Assembly: GCA_002454975.1 (NCBI GenBank)
Contig: DKJZ01000081.1
Location: forward strand, 1-27,087
Source: Hylemonella sp. UBA6679
Lineage (GTDB): Bacteria > Pseudomonadota > Gammaproteobacteria > Burkholderiales > Burkholderiaceae_C
DNA: 27,087 nt
Direction: 5' to 3'
Positions 1 to 7,893 of the stretch are shown here, piece by piece. The notes beneath the pieces were generated by a model. The model did no database searches. It was given only the letters and a program-made list of their open reading frames with translations, and was not told where the DNA came from. How positions within the stretch are numbered: the stretch's first letter is position 1; every line of letters starts with the position of its first letter. The position numbers and the translations under genes were made by a program.

Positions 1-279
1 GTGGCGCGCAGCCAGTTTCGCGGCACGCTCAAACGCCGCACCTACCTGGTTCACAGTGCCAAGCCCCTCAAGGCGGGCGACGAGGTGTTTGAGCCCTCAG
101 ATTTTTCGCAGCCCTGCGGCACAGTCGTGCAAGTGGCCCCCGCTGAACAAGGTGTAGATGCGCTGGTGAGCATGACCATCAGCGCCGCTGAGGGCCCCAT
201 CTACAGCCTGCCACAAGCGCAAGAGGCCGCACAGCTCACCTTGCTACCCCTGCCCTACGCCTTGCTGGCCGACATTTAG
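1..279 (+). CDS. ygfZ: YgfZ-family folate-binding protein, C-terminal part (5' end outside window)
   Basis: This is the last 92 codons of a YgfZ/GcvT-like protein. YgfZ is a tetrahydrofolate-binding protein that supports iron-sulfur enzymes and tRNA modification in the cytoplasm. The window opens at VARSQFRGTLKRR. In the family this stretch directly follows the signature KGCYxGQE, so the cysteine of that motif lies just upstream of base 1. The GTG at base 1 is therefore an internal valine codon and not a start. The rest is the small C-terminal beta-barrel domain, ending in a TAG stop at 277-279. The gene converges on the thioesterase-GNAT gene, with two hairpins in the 43-base gap. The family call rests on this one conserved junction plus the barrel-like C-terminus. 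Confidence 0.85.
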   Translation: MARSQFRGTLKRRTYLVHSAKPLKAGDEVFEPSDFSQPCGTVVQVAPAEQGVDALVSMTISAAEGPIYSLPQAQEAAQLTLLPLPYALLADI

Positions 280-282
280 CTT

Positions 283-299
283 GCTCCTGAAAAAGGAGC
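283..299. terminator. Hairpin after ygfZ
   Basis: GCTCCT (283-288) pairs with AGGAGC (294-299) around a five-base loop, four bases after the ygfZ stop. Read on the minus strand the loop is T-rich. No long T-tract follows on either strand, so it may act as a 3' end stabiliser or weak bidirectional terminator between the convergent genes. Confidence 0.45.
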
Positions 300-303
300 T
301 CAA

Positions 304-329
304 CCCCTAGGTTTGACGTGGCTTAGGGG
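304..329. terminator. Second hairpin between convergent genes
   Basis: CCCCTA (304-309) pairs with TAGGGG (324-329), extended by a possible G-T and a G-C pair. The right arm contains the stop codon of the minus-strand thioesterase-GNAT gene. With the neighbouring hairpin it probably separates the two convergent transcripts. There is no strong T-tract. Confidence 0.35.
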
Positions 330-1192
330 CCTAAAACCACATGCATCGCTTGGTGTGGGATGCCGGCTTCGTCAAACACCTCGCCGTGCGGCACAAAGCC
401 AAAGCGGCTGTAAAACCCCAAGGCGCTGCGCTGGGCGTGGATGTGCACTTGCTGCCAGCCTTGCGCGCGCGCCTGTTGCAACAAACTTTGCAACACACCG
501 CTGCCCAAATTCGCGCCACGCAAGACCCGCGTGACTGCCATGCGCCCAATGCGCGCCACCCCAGGCGCATCCGCAGGGTCTCGCAGCAAGCGGCCCGTGG
601 CAATGGGCACACCCAGGCGGTTGAAGGTCACCGCGTGGGTGGCTTGCGCGTCAAACTCGTCCCACTCCAAGTCCTGCGGCACGTTTTGTTCTTGCAAAAA
701 CACCTCGTCGCGCAAACTGCGGGCGTGCACTTGCAACTCGGTCCATGCACCTAAGCGGGTCTCGGTCATGGGCTGGCCAGCTTCATAACCTAGCAAGACA
801 TCACGTAAAGGCTGGGGCACGGGCCGGCTGGTTTGGGTGGCTGGGTCGGCGTACACATACACAATCTCGCCGCTGATGAGGTGCGTGTCGCCCCTATAGA
901 TTTCCGCCAGAAACTGCAGGGATGAATTGCCAATGCGCGCACAGCGCATGCCCACCTCAATCACGTCGTCGTAGCGCGCCGAGGCGTGGTACTCCAGCGT
1001 GGATTTCTTCACAAACAAGTCGCCACCCAAGGTGTGCATGGTCGCCTCGTAAGGCAATGCCACGGTGCGCCAGTAGTCGGTGATGGCGGTGTCGAGGTAG
1101 GTCAGGTAGTGCGGGTTGAAGACGATTTTTTGCAAATCCACCTCGGCCCAGCGCACGCGCAGGCGGTGTTTGAAACGGAAGTCATCCAGCAT
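323..1192 (-). CDS. Fused hot-dog acyl-CoA thioesterase (YbgC/FadM type) and GNAT N-acetyltransferase
   Basis: The 289-residue product has two domains. Residues about 8-140 form a YbgC/FadM-like hot-dog thioesterase, opening with RVRWAEVDLQKIVFNPHYL, the equivalent of the family's D-x-x-G-x-V-x-x-x-x-Y active-site helix. This domain should hydrolyse an acyl-CoA thioester. Residues about 150-289 form an ElaA-like GNAT acetyltransferase. They show the acetyl-CoA-binding segment IGRMAVTRVLRGANLGSGVL (215-234) and the C-terminal GFYSRFGFVPHG (259-270). I chose the ATG at 1192 over a TTG two codons upstream because AGAGG sits 9 bases before the ATG. The start overlaps the end of the esterase gene by 11 bases, which suggests co-transcription and coupled translation. 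Neither substrate can be read from the sequence. Confidence 0.85.
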   Translation of the reverse strand: MLDDFRFKHRLRVRWAEVDLQKIVFNPHYLTYLDTAITDYWRTVALPYEATMHTLGGDLFVKKSTLEYHASARYDDVIEVGMRCARIGNSSLQFLAEIYRGDTHLISGEIVYVYADPATQTSRPVPQPLRDVLLGYEAGQPMTETRLGAWTELQVHARSLRDEVFLQEQNVPQDLEWDEFDAQATHAVTFNRLGVPIATGRLLRDPADAPGVARIGRMAVTRVLRGANLGSGVLQSLLQQARAQGWQQVHIHAQRSALGFYSRFGFVPHGEVFDEAGIPHQAMHVVLGP

Positions 1193-2138
1193 GGTCAAAA
1201 GCCTCTTTTAAAGCGCGGGCTGCGTCTTGGTGGGCACGCTTGGCCTCGGGGATCACGCGACCCATTTTGATGAACTCGTGCACCACGCCGCGGTAAATTT
1301 CCAGGTCCACCTGCACACCACCCAAGCGTAACTTATCGGCCATCATCACGCCCTCGTCTACCAGCGGGTCGCATTCGGCCAGGCCCAGCCACACCGGCGC
1401 AAGGCCTTCCACATCTTCCATGTTCAAAGGCGCAAAACGCCAGTCGTCGCGGTCTTCATCGCGGATGTACTGCTTGAAAAAGTAAGTGATGTGCGGCTCT
1501 TCCAGGACAAAGCCCTTGGCAAAGGTGTGGTGCGAAGGCGTGTCTTGGTGCGCAGCGCAGCCCGGGTAAAACAAGACCTGCAACTTCACTGGCAAGCCCG
1601 CATCACGCGCCCAAGCGCTGCACACCAATGCCAAGGTGCCACCCGCACTGTCGCCACCTACGGCCAAACGCTGTGTGTCCAAGCCCAGCGTGGTGTTCGT
1701 TGAGACCCACTGCAAAGCATCCCAAGCGTCATGGGCGGCTATGGGAAACCGGTGTTCTGGCGCAAGCCGGTAGTCCAGAGACACCACCGCGCAATGGGCG
1801 TGGTGGGCCAGCTCGCGGCAGAGCACATCGTGCGTGGCCACGCTGCCCACGGTGAAGCCACCGCCATGCAAATACAGAAGCACAGGCAGTGCGTCATGGC
1901 TGGGCGCATAAAGCCGCGCTGGCAAGGCCGCGCCATCACGCGCAGGAATGGTGAAGTCTTGCACCCGGGCCAGCTGGCGTGTGGGCAGCTCCAGCACACC
2001 CGCACCCGCCGCGTAAGCCGCGCGTGCTTGCACCGGGTTCATGGCGTGCAGGGGCACATGGCCGGCCCGCGCAATGCGCTCAACCACCTGGTGCATGGTC
2101 GGCGTGAGCAAGGCGTGCGGGTTGCGATGGTGACTCAT
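1182..2138 (-). CDS. Alpha/beta hydrolase, hormone-sensitive lipase (HSL) family esterase
   Basis: A 318-residue cytoplasmic esterase of the HSL group. The oxyanion-hole motif HGGGF is at 91-95 and the nucleophile elbow GDSAGG at 162-167 (Ser164). The acid is probably Asp257 in AECDPLVDEG and the base His287 in VVHEF. The length is typical for this family, which hydrolyses short to medium acyl esters. No signal peptide is visible. The gene is divergent from the iron alcohol dehydrogenase, with only 48 bases between the two starts, so both promoters must lie in that gap or overlap coding sequence. Its 3' end overlaps the thioesterase-GNAT gene, suggesting a two-gene operon acting on acyl esters or thioesters. 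The exact substrate is unknown. Confidence 0.88.
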   Translation of the reverse strand: MSHHRNPHALLTPTMHQVVERIARAGHVPLHAMNPVQARAAYAAGAGVLELPTRQLARVQDFTIPARDGAALPARLYAPSHDALPVLLYLHGGGFTVGSVATHDVLCRELAHHAHCAVVSLDYRLAPEHRFPIAAHDAWDALQWVSTNTTLGLDTQRLAVGGDSAGGTLALVCSAWARDAGLPVKLQVLFYPGCAAHQDTPSHHTFAKGFVLEEPHITYFFKQYIRDEDRDDWRFAPLNMEDVEGLAPVWLGLAECDPLVDEGVMMADKLRLGGVQVDLEIYRGVVHEFIKMGRVIPEAKRAHQDAARALKEAFDHAG

Positions 2139-2186
2139 GCGGGGCTCAGGTCTTGGTACAGTTGGCGAATATTACCTGGAGCAGTC

Positions 2187-3323
2187 ATGGCTTTCATCAA
2201 TTACATCACCCAAATTCAACTGGAATTCGGCGCTATCAAGTTGCTCAAACAAGAGTGCGAGCGCGTGGGCATCACCCGCCCTTTGATCGTGACCGATGCC
2301 GGTGTGAAAGCCGCAGGCGTGCTGCAAAAAGCCCTCGACGCCCTGCCCGGCATCAAGCCTGTGGTGTTTGACCAAACGCCCTCCAACCCCACAGAAGCCG
2401 CGGTGCGCTTAGCCGCAGCGCTCTACAAACAAGAGCATTGCGACGGCTTGATTGCCGTGGGCGGTGGCTCAGCGATCGACTGCGCCAAGGGCGTGGCCAT
2501 TGCCGCCACCCACGAAGGCCCGCTCAAAACCTACGCCACCATCGAAGGCGGTTCGCTCAAAATCACCGAGGCCGTGGCGCCATTGATTGCGGTGCCCACC
2601 ACCAGCGGCACTGGCAGCGAGGTGGCGCGCGGCGCCATCATCATCGTGGACGACCACCGCAAGCTGGGCTTTCACTCGTGGCACATCGTGCCCAAGGCCG
2701 CCATTTGCGACCCCGAGCTCACCCTGGGCTTGCCACCCCTGCTCACAGCGGCCACAGGCATGGACGCGGTAGCGCATTGCATGGAAACCTTCATGGCCCC
2801 GGCCTTTAACCCGCCAGCAGACGGCATAGGCTTGGACGGCTTGGGCCGCGCCTGGGCGAACATTGAAGAGGCCACGCGCAACGGCGCCAACCGCGAAGCG
2901 CGCCTGAACCTCATGAGCGCGTCCATGCAAGGTGCGATGGCCTTTCAAAAGGGCTTAGGCTGCGTGCACTCGCTCAGCCACAGCCTGGGCGGCGTGAACC
3001 CGCGTTTGCACCACGGCACGCTCAACGCCATGTTCTTGCCCGCCGTGATTGCCTTCAACGCCAGTGCACCCAGCATGGTCAACGACAAACGCTTGAGCCG
3101 CATGGCCCATGCCATGGGCTTGGCCAGCGACAGCGATGTGGGTGCGGCCATCAAAGACATGAACGCACGTTTGGGCTTGCCCACTGGCTTGGGCGCCATG
3201 GGCGTCACGCCCGATGTGTTTGAAGCCGTGATTGACGGCGCCATGGCCGACCATTGCCACAAAACCAACCCGCGCATCGCCACGCGGGACGACTACCGTC
3301 AGATGCTCGAATCATCCATGTGA
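2187..3323 (+). CDS. Iron-containing alcohol dehydrogenase
   Basis: A 378-residue group III (iron-type) alcohol dehydrogenase, which interconverts an alcohol and an aldehyde with NAD(P). The nucleotide-binding motif GGGSAIDCAKG is at 92-102, followed by the family segment PTTSGTGSE (137-145). The metal ligands expected from FucO-type enzymes are present: Asp193 and His197 in GMDAVAHCMET, His261 in the CVHSLSHSLGG segment, and His276 in LHHGTLNAMFLP. The open frame continues far upstream. The ATG at 2187 is chosen because the protein aligns from MAFINYIT, GGAG lies 5 bases before it, and the upstream frame lies antisense to the esterase gene. The stop is one base short of the convergent trhO stop. 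The substrate cannot be inferred. Confidence 0.9.
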   Translation: MAFINYITQIQLEFGAIKLLKQECERVGITRPLIVTDAGVKAAGVLQKALDALPGIKPVVFDQTPSNPTEAAVRLAAALYKQEHCDGLIAVGGGSAIDCAKGVAIAATHEGPLKTYATIEGGSLKITEAVAPLIAVPTTSGTGSEVARGAIIIVDDHRKLGFHSWHIVPKAAICDPELTLGLPPLLTAATGMDAVAHCMETFMAPAFNPPADGIGLDGLGRAWANIEEATRNGANREARLNLMSASMQGAMAFQKGLGCVHSLSHSLGGVNPRLHHGTLNAMFLPAVIAFNASAPSMVNDKRLSRMAHAMGLASDSDVGAAIKDMNARLGLPTGLGAMGVTPDVFEAVIDGAMADHCHKTNPRIATRDDYRQMLESSM

Positions 3324-3324
3324 T

Positions 3325-4284
3325 TCATCCCTGTGACTCGTCAGTGTGAAGCTTTGTGGGCATGGTGGCGGCGATGTGCGCCTCACCACGCTCATTGGCG
3401 AGTTCCACCTGGCGCTGACGCTCGGCCATGCGTTCTTTTTGCTCATCGGTGCGTTTGTCAAAACAATGCGCGCAACTCACACCCAGCACATAGTGCGGTG
3501 AGCGCTTGTCTTCCTCGCTCAGTGGCCAGCGGCATGAGCGACACAGCTCATGCGGGCCTTGCGCCAGGCCGTGCCCCACACTCACCCGCTCGTCAAACAC
3601 AAAACAATCGCCCTGCCATTTGCTTTGCTCGGGCGGCACGGTCTCCAGGTATTTGAGGATGCCACCCTCGAGGTGGTAGACCTCTTCAAAGCCCTTCATT
3701 TTCATCAGCGCGGTGGATTTTTCGCAGCGTATGCCGCCAGTGCAAAACATGGCCACCTTCGGTTTTTTGGCGCCAGGGGCTTGCGGCAGCAACTCAGGGT
3801 GCGCGTCGATCCACGCCGGAAAGTCGGTGAACTTGCGGATCTTCGGATCAACCGCACCCTCGAAGGAGCCAATGGCCACCTCGTAGTGGTTGCGGGTGTC
3901 CACCACGATCACATCGGGGTCTGAAATCAGCGCGTTCCAGTCTTCGGGCTTGACGTACTGGCCCACGGTTTTGTTGGGGTCCAGGCCAGGCACGCGCAGG
4001 GTCACGATTTCTTTTTTGAGCTTGACCTTCATTCGGCTGAACGGCGGCAGGTCAGACCAAGACTCTTTGTGCACCAGGTCGGCAAATTCAGGCATGGCGC
4101 GCAGGTACGCCAGCACCTGATGGATACCCGCCTTAGGTCCGGCAATCGTGCCGTTGATGCCTTCGCGCGCCAGCAGCAAAGTGCCCTTGACCCCGTTGTC
4201 CACGCAGCACGCTTGCAGGCCAGCCTGCAGGTCGGCGTGATGGGGCAGGTCAACAAACTTATAGAGCGCAGCGGTTAGATACAT
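3325..4284 (-). CDS. trhO: Oxygen-dependent tRNA uridine(34) hydroxylase TrhO (rhodanese-related)
   Basis: A 319-residue member of the TrhO/YceA family, which hydroxylates uridine 34 of certain tRNAs to 5-hydroxyuridine using molecular oxygen. The N-terminal acylphosphatase-like domain includes the conserved GTLLLAREGINGTIAG (34-49). The rhodanese domain carries the active loop CTGGIRCEK (181-189), with Cys181 as catalytic cysteine and Cys187 next to it. The C-terminal region has two CxxC pairs (CRSC and CAHC), suggesting a zinc-binding knuckle. The length matches the family. A TAAAAT element (4291-4296 on the minus strand) ends only 6 bases before the ATG. If it is a -10 box, the message would be almost leaderless; I cannot identify a matching -35. 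Confidence 0.93.
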   Translation of the reverse strand: MYLTAALYKFVDLPHHADLQAGLQACCVDNGVKGTLLLAREGINGTIAGPKAGIHQVLAYLRAMPEFADLVHKESWSDLPPFSRMKVKLKKEIVTLRVPGLDPNKTVGQYVKPEDWNALISDPDVIVVDTRNHYEVAIGSFEGAVDPKIRKFTDFPAWIDAHPELLPQAPGAKKPKVAMFCTGGIRCEKSTALMKMKGFEEVYHLEGGILKYLETVPPEQSKWQGDCFVFDERVSVGHGLAQGPHELCRSCRWPLSEEDKRSPHYVLGVSCAHCFDKRTDEQKERMAERQRQVELANERGEAHIAATMPTKLHTDESQG

Positions 4285-4300
4285 GGGCTCATTTTACCTA

Positions 4301-4322
4301 TGGGGTCTGAGCCATCACCCCA
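4301..4322 (-). terminator. Candidate hairpin after the patatin-like gene
   Basis: TGGGGT (4301-4306) pairs with ACCCCA (4317-4322) around a ten-base loop, starting two bases after the stop of the patatin-like gene and lying between it and trhO. The minus-strand sequence downstream has only a short A/T-rich patch, so termination may be partial and trhO could also receive read-through from tex. Confidence 0.35.
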
Positions 4323-4323
4323 C

Positions 4324-5394
4324 TCAAAGGGCCTGCACCTGCGACACATCAGGTTTGTGCAACCACTGGGCAAACTCATCGGCCAATTGGCGGCTGGCAG
4401 ACACGGCCGCGTTCCACACTGTCATGCGCGCGGCCAAGTCGTTACCGTAGCGAGTGAAGTCGGTGCGGTCAGGCAGCTTGCCGTTGGGCAACGTTTTCAC
4501 CCACTCAGGCCGGGGTGCCAGCAGCACCATGCGGTCTAGAAACGGTGTGGACTTGTGCCGCCATGTCAAGCTTTTGTCCAGCCAGCCCGGCACCACCGCC
4601 TTTTGAAAATGCGGGTAAAGCACCAGGCCACCAGCGGGGGTGTTGTAGTTCAGGTGAAGGTGGTAGTCGGTGATGCCACCATCCCAATACGCACCTTTGG
4701 GGGCATTAGGGATGTCGTGCACCGCTTGCAACACAAAAGGAATCGAGCAACTCGCTTGCACTGCAGGGTTGAAGTTGGCCTCGGTCAAGGGCACCTGGCG
4801 GGTGTCGTAGTCCATGGGCACAAAGGGCAGCTCGTCGCGGTTGGAAAACACCACACGCTCCAGCCATGCGCTCATGGCGCCACGGTTGACCAAGTTGGTC
4901 ACAAACGCACCGGCGTAGCCCAGTGGTGTGCGCAAGGGGTGCTCGCGGCCCAACATGCCACGCCCGCGGGAGGTGACGATGTGCAAGCCATAGCGCGGGT
5001 GCTCCAGCACCTCGTTCAAGCGACCGCCATAAAAGTCCAGCAAGCTTTTGCCAAAGGCTTCGCTGACCTGCTGCGCACTGGGCCGCTTTTTGCCCGGGGG
5101 CACCTCGTAATGCTGGGCGATGTAATCACGCTCCAAGCGCTCGAAGCCCGCCACTGGGTTGTTCAAACACGCGGTGGCCATGCGCCATGCGCCGATGGAC
5201 GCGCCCACCAAGTCCACAGGCTGGGTGCTTTGTGGCAACCACTCGCCAAAAATGAAGCGGTCCAAAGGCCCGAGCACCAAACCCTTGGGGCCACCCGCCG
5301 CACCGGGGATGGTGCTGATGTCTGCCGCAGCCAGGCCTTGGACGCGAAGGTGTGCCAGCGCTGCAGGGCCGGCGTAAATAGCCAGCGCTTTCAT
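4324..5394 (-). CDS. Patatin-like phospholipase family protein
   Basis: A 356-residue patatin-fold hydrolase, a family that cleaves acyl chains from phospholipids or other lipids with a Ser-Asp dyad. The glycine-rich oxyanion segment GAAGGPKGL is at 31-39, the nucleophile elbow GASIG at 64-68 (Ser66), and the catalytic Asp in DGG at 238-240 (YWDGGITDYH). No signal peptide or clear membrane helix is visible, so it is probably cytoplasmic. Its ATG overlaps the tex stop in an ATGA arrangement, giving translational coupling to tex. It is a divergent patatin with a short N-terminus: the oxyanion and nucleophile motifs are unusually close to residue 1. The lipid substrate and the reason for linkage to tex are unknown. 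Confidence 0.82.
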   Translation of the reverse strand: MKALAIYAGPAALAHLRVQGLAAADISTIPGAAGGPKGLVLGPLDRFIFGEWLPQSTQPVDLVGASIGAWRMATACLNNPVAGFERLERDYIAQHYEVPPGKKRPSAQQVSEAFGKSLLDFYGGRLNEVLEHPRYGLHIVTSRGRGMLGREHPLRTPLGYAGAFVTNLVNRGAMSAWLERVVFSNRDELPFVPMDYDTRQVPLTEANFNPAVQASCSIPFVLQAVHDIPNAPKGAYWDGGITDYHLHLNYNTPAGGLVLYPHFQKAVVPGWLDKSLTWRHKSTPFLDRMVLLAPRPEWVKTLPNGKLPDRTDFTRYGNDLAARMTVWNAAVSASRQLADEFAQWLHKPDVSQVQAL

Positions 5395-7817
5395 CGTTTC
5401 AGTTTGGCAAAGGCCGAAGCCATGGCCGAAGGCGCAGTGTCTTGTGTTCTGAAATTGCCTTGCGGACGTGGGCTGTTGCTTCTGTTGCCACGGTCGTAAC
5501 CGCGGTCGTTGTTGCGGGGCTCAAAGCTGTTCTCACGCGGGCCACGCGCTGGGGCATCGAGCTTCATGGTCAAGCCGATGCGCTTGCGCGCCACATCCAC
5601 CTCGGTCACCCGCACTTTCACGATGTCACCGGTTTTGACCACCTCACGCGCGTCGGTCACAAACTTGTGGCTGAGCTGGCTCACATGCACCAAGCCGTCT
5701 TGGTGCACACCGATGTCGATGAAGGCGCCAAACGCGGCCACATTGCTCACGGTGCCTTCGAGCACCATGCCTTCGACCAGGTCTTTGATGTCTTCCACAC
5801 CCTCGTTGAAGCGCGCCACCTTGAAGTCGGGGCGCGGGTCGCGGCCAGGTTTTTCCAACTCGCCCAAAATGTCTTTGACGGTGATGACACCAAAGGTTTC
5901 GTTGGCAAACAACTCAGGGCGCAGGGTTTTAAGCATCTCGGCACGGCCCATCAACTCGGCCACAGGCTTGCCAGTTTTGGCCATGATCTGCTCGACCACC
6001 AGGTAAGTTTCGGGGTGCACACCGGTGACATCGAGCGGGTTATCGCCACCACGGATGCGCAAAAAGCCCGCACTTTGCTCAAAGGTTTTGGCACCCAGGC
6101 CTGTCACTTGCAACAGTTGCTGGCGGTTCTTGAACGCGCCTTGCGCCTCACGCCAACGCACCACGGCCTTGGCTACGCTGGGCGACAAACCCGAGACGCG
6201 GCTCAGCAGCGGCACACTGGCGGTGTTGAGGTCCACGCCGACCGAGTTCACGCAGTCTTCCACCACCGCATCGAGCATGCGGGCCAACTCGCTTTGGTTC
6301 ACATCGTGCTGGTACTGCCCCACCCCAATCGATTTGGGGTCGATCTTCACCAGTTCTGCCAGCGGGTCCTGCAAGCGCCGCGCAATGCTGGCCGCACCGC
6401 GCAAGCTCACATCCACATCGGGCATTTCTTGCGACGCGTACTCGCTGGCCGAATACACCGAGGCCCCCGCCTCACTGACTACTACTTTTTCTATAGCAAG
6501 GCGTGCGGAGCCATCGGAGCTTGGGGCCTTGGCGAGCATCTTGATCAACTCAGCCGCAAGCTTGTCGGTCTCCCGGCTGGCCGTGCCGTTGCCAATCGCG
6601 ATCAAATTCACCCCGTGCTTCTCGCACAGCTTGGCCAAGGTGTAGAGCGAGCCATCCCAGTCTTTGCGAGGCTCATGCGGAAACACCGTGGCGGTGTCCA
6701 CCAACTTACCGGTAGCGTCCACCACCGCCACTTTCACACCGGTGCGTATGCCTGGGTCCAAGCCCATCACCACACGTGGGCCAGCGGGTGCTGCCAGCAG
6801 CAAATCACGCAGGTTGTCGGCAAACACCTTGATGGCTACTTTTTCAGCGTCTTCGCGCAAGCGGGTGAACAAATCGCGTTCGGTGGAGAGGCTCAGTTTC
6901 ACACGCCAGGTCCAGGCCACGCATTTGCGCAGCAGGTCATCGGCCGCCCTGCCCTGATGGCGCCAACCCAGGTGTTGACCAATGCGCGCTTCTGCCATGC
7001 TGATGGCAGCGGTTTTCACGCCTGCTATGGTATTTATAGCGGGACTGCCAGCTTCTGCCTCGGGTAAGACCAGTTTTGCATCCAAAATGTCCAGCGCTCG
7101 ACCACGAAAAACCGCCAAAGCGCGGTGCGAGGGCACGCGGCCAATGGGCTCGTCATAGTCAAAGTAGTCGCGGAACTTGGCCACATCGGCGTTGTTCTCG
7201 TCTTTGCCATCGAGCAGCTTGCTTTGGAACAAGCCCTCTTGCCAGAGCCAGCCACGCAGGCTTTGCACCAAGGCGGCGTCTTCGGCCCAGCGCTCGCTCA
7301 AAATATCGCGTACGCCATCGAGCACCGCCGCCACGGTGGTGAAGTCATCACCCGCCTCGTTCTTTTCAGGCTTGACAAAAGCTTGGGCTTCATCAGCAGG
7401 CACTTTGGATGGGTCCGCCCACAGCAAATCGGCCAGGGGCTCGATGCCGTTTTCGTGGGCAATCATGCCCTTGGTGCGGCGCTTGGGCTTGAAGGGCAAA
7501 TACAGGTCTTCCAGCGCCTGCTTGGTATCAGCCGCCATGATGGCTGCGGTGAGCTCGGGCGTGAGCTTGCCCTGCTCGGCAATGCTTTTCAAAATGGCTT
7601 GGCGCCGCTCATGCAACTCACGCAGGTAAGCCAGGCGGGCTTCAAGCTCACGCAGTTGGATGTCGTCCAAGCCACCCGTGGCCTCTTTGCGGTAACGGGC
7701 AATGAAGGGCACGGTGGCGCCGCCATCGAGCAGCTCTACGGCGGTTTGAACTTGTTGCGGGGTGACGCGAATTTCTTGCGCGATTTGGCTGACGATCAGC
7801 GCTTGGGTGTTGTGCAT
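5391..7817 (-). CDS. tex: Transcription accessory protein Tex (S1 RNA-binding)
   Basis: An 808-residue Tex protein, a conserved nucleic-acid-binding factor linked to transcription and ribosome-associated functions. It has an N-terminal helical region with ATVPFIARYRKEATGGLDD near residues 34-52 and a YqgF/RNase H-like domain from about 348 (VVMGLDPGIRTG). The conserved VSEAGASVYSASE follows near 447-459, then a helix-hairpin-helix region, an S1 domain at about 680-753, and a basic RG/N-rich tail. The ATG at 7817 is preferred to a TTG five codons upstream because the protein then begins like other family members. Neither start has a good Shine-Dalgarno, and a CGTGC/GCACG hairpin (7826-7840) sits just upstream. 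Short palindromic repeat sequence is translated near residues 260-265 and perhaps 440-446. Confidence 0.95.
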   Translation of the reverse strand: MHNTQALIVSQIAQEIRVTPQQVQTAVELLDGGATVPFIARYRKEATGGLDDIQLRELEARLAYLRELHERRQAILKSIAEQGKLTPELTAAIMAADTKQALEDLYLPFKPKRRTKGMIAHENGIEPLADLLWADPSKVPADEAQAFVKPEKNEAGDDFTTVAAVLDGVRDILSERWAEDAALVQSLRGWLWQEGLFQSKLLDGKDENNADVAKFRDYFDYDEPIGRVPSHRALAVFRGRALDILDAKLVLPEAEAGSPAINTIAGVKTAAISMAEARIGQHLGWRHQGRAADDLLRKCVAWTWRVKLSLSTERDLFTRLREDAEKVAIKVFADNLRDLLLAAPAGPRVVMGLDPGIRTGVKVAVVDATGKLVDTATVFPHEPRKDWDGSLYTLAKLCEKHGVNLIAIGNGTASRETDKLAAELIKMLAKAPSSDGSARLAIEKVVVSEAGASVYSASEYASQEMPDVDVSLRGAASIARRLQDPLAELVKIDPKSIGVGQYQHDVNQSELARMLDAVVEDCVNSVGVDLNTASVPLLSRVSGLSPSVAKAVVRWREAQGAFKNRQQLLQVTGLGAKTFEQSAGFLRIRGGDNPLDVTGVHPETYLVVEQIMAKTGKPVAELMGRAEMLKTLRPELFANETFGVITVKDILGELEKPGRDPRPDFKVARFNEGVEDIKDLVEGMVLEGTVSNVAAFGAFIDIGVHQDGLVHVSQLSHKFVTDAREVVKTGDIVKVRVTEVDVARKRIGLTMKLDAPARGPRENSFEPRNNDRGYDRGNRSNSPRPQGNFRTQDTAPSAMASAFAKLKR
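6484..6501 (-). repeat. Possible diverged GCTAT-type repeat inside tex
   Basis: On the minus strand this segment starts GCTATAGAAAAAGTAG and encodes Ala-Ile-Glu-Lys-Val-Val just before the conserved VSEAGASVYSASE. One arm matches the GCTAT arm of the clearer repeat at 7024-7040, but the second arm is degraded, so this is tentative. Confidence 0.3.
7024..7040. repeat. Short palindromic repeat GCTAT-N7-ATAGC in frame in tex
   Basis: GCTAT (7024-7028) and ATAGC (7036-7040) form a perfect five-base inverted repeat around a seven-base A/T-rich spacer. On the coding strand it is translated as Ala-Ile-Asn-Thr-Ile-Ala, residues 260-265 of Tex. From general knowledge, hairpins of this form are scattered through Comamonadaceae genomes. 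This one appears to sit in a loosely conserved linker of Tex. Confidence 0.55.
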
Positions 7818-7855
7818 GGGAAGGCCGTGCAAGGGGCACGTGCTCGAACATCAAA

Positions 7856-7879
7856 CCATGAGTTTGCCATAGCTCACGG
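7856..7879 (-). terminator. Candidate terminator hairpin after tadC, before tex
   Basis: Seven paired bases (7856-7862 with 7873-7879, one G-T wobble) enclose a ten-base loop in the 76-base gap between the tadC stop and the tex start. On the minus strand the hairpin is followed by only a short T run. It is the best candidate for the end of the tad transcript, but it is weak, and read-through into tex is possible. Confidence 0.35.
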
Positions 7880-7893
7880 CCCAATTTTGACCC

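Noticed and set aside
1..279. GTG at base 1 as a true start of a 92-residue protein
   Set aside because: The sequence VARSQFRGTLKRR is the internal segment after the YgfZ signature; the gene simply enters from the left edge.
1731..2186. N-terminal extension of the iron alcohol dehydrogenase to a 530-residue protein
   Set aside because: The extension lies antisense to the esterase gene, and family homology begins at the ATG at 2187, which has its own ribosome binding site.
5442..7067. Long plus-strand open frame (541 codons) opposite tex
   Set aside because: It has no recognisable domains and mirrors the codon bias of tex; tex is clearly the real gene.
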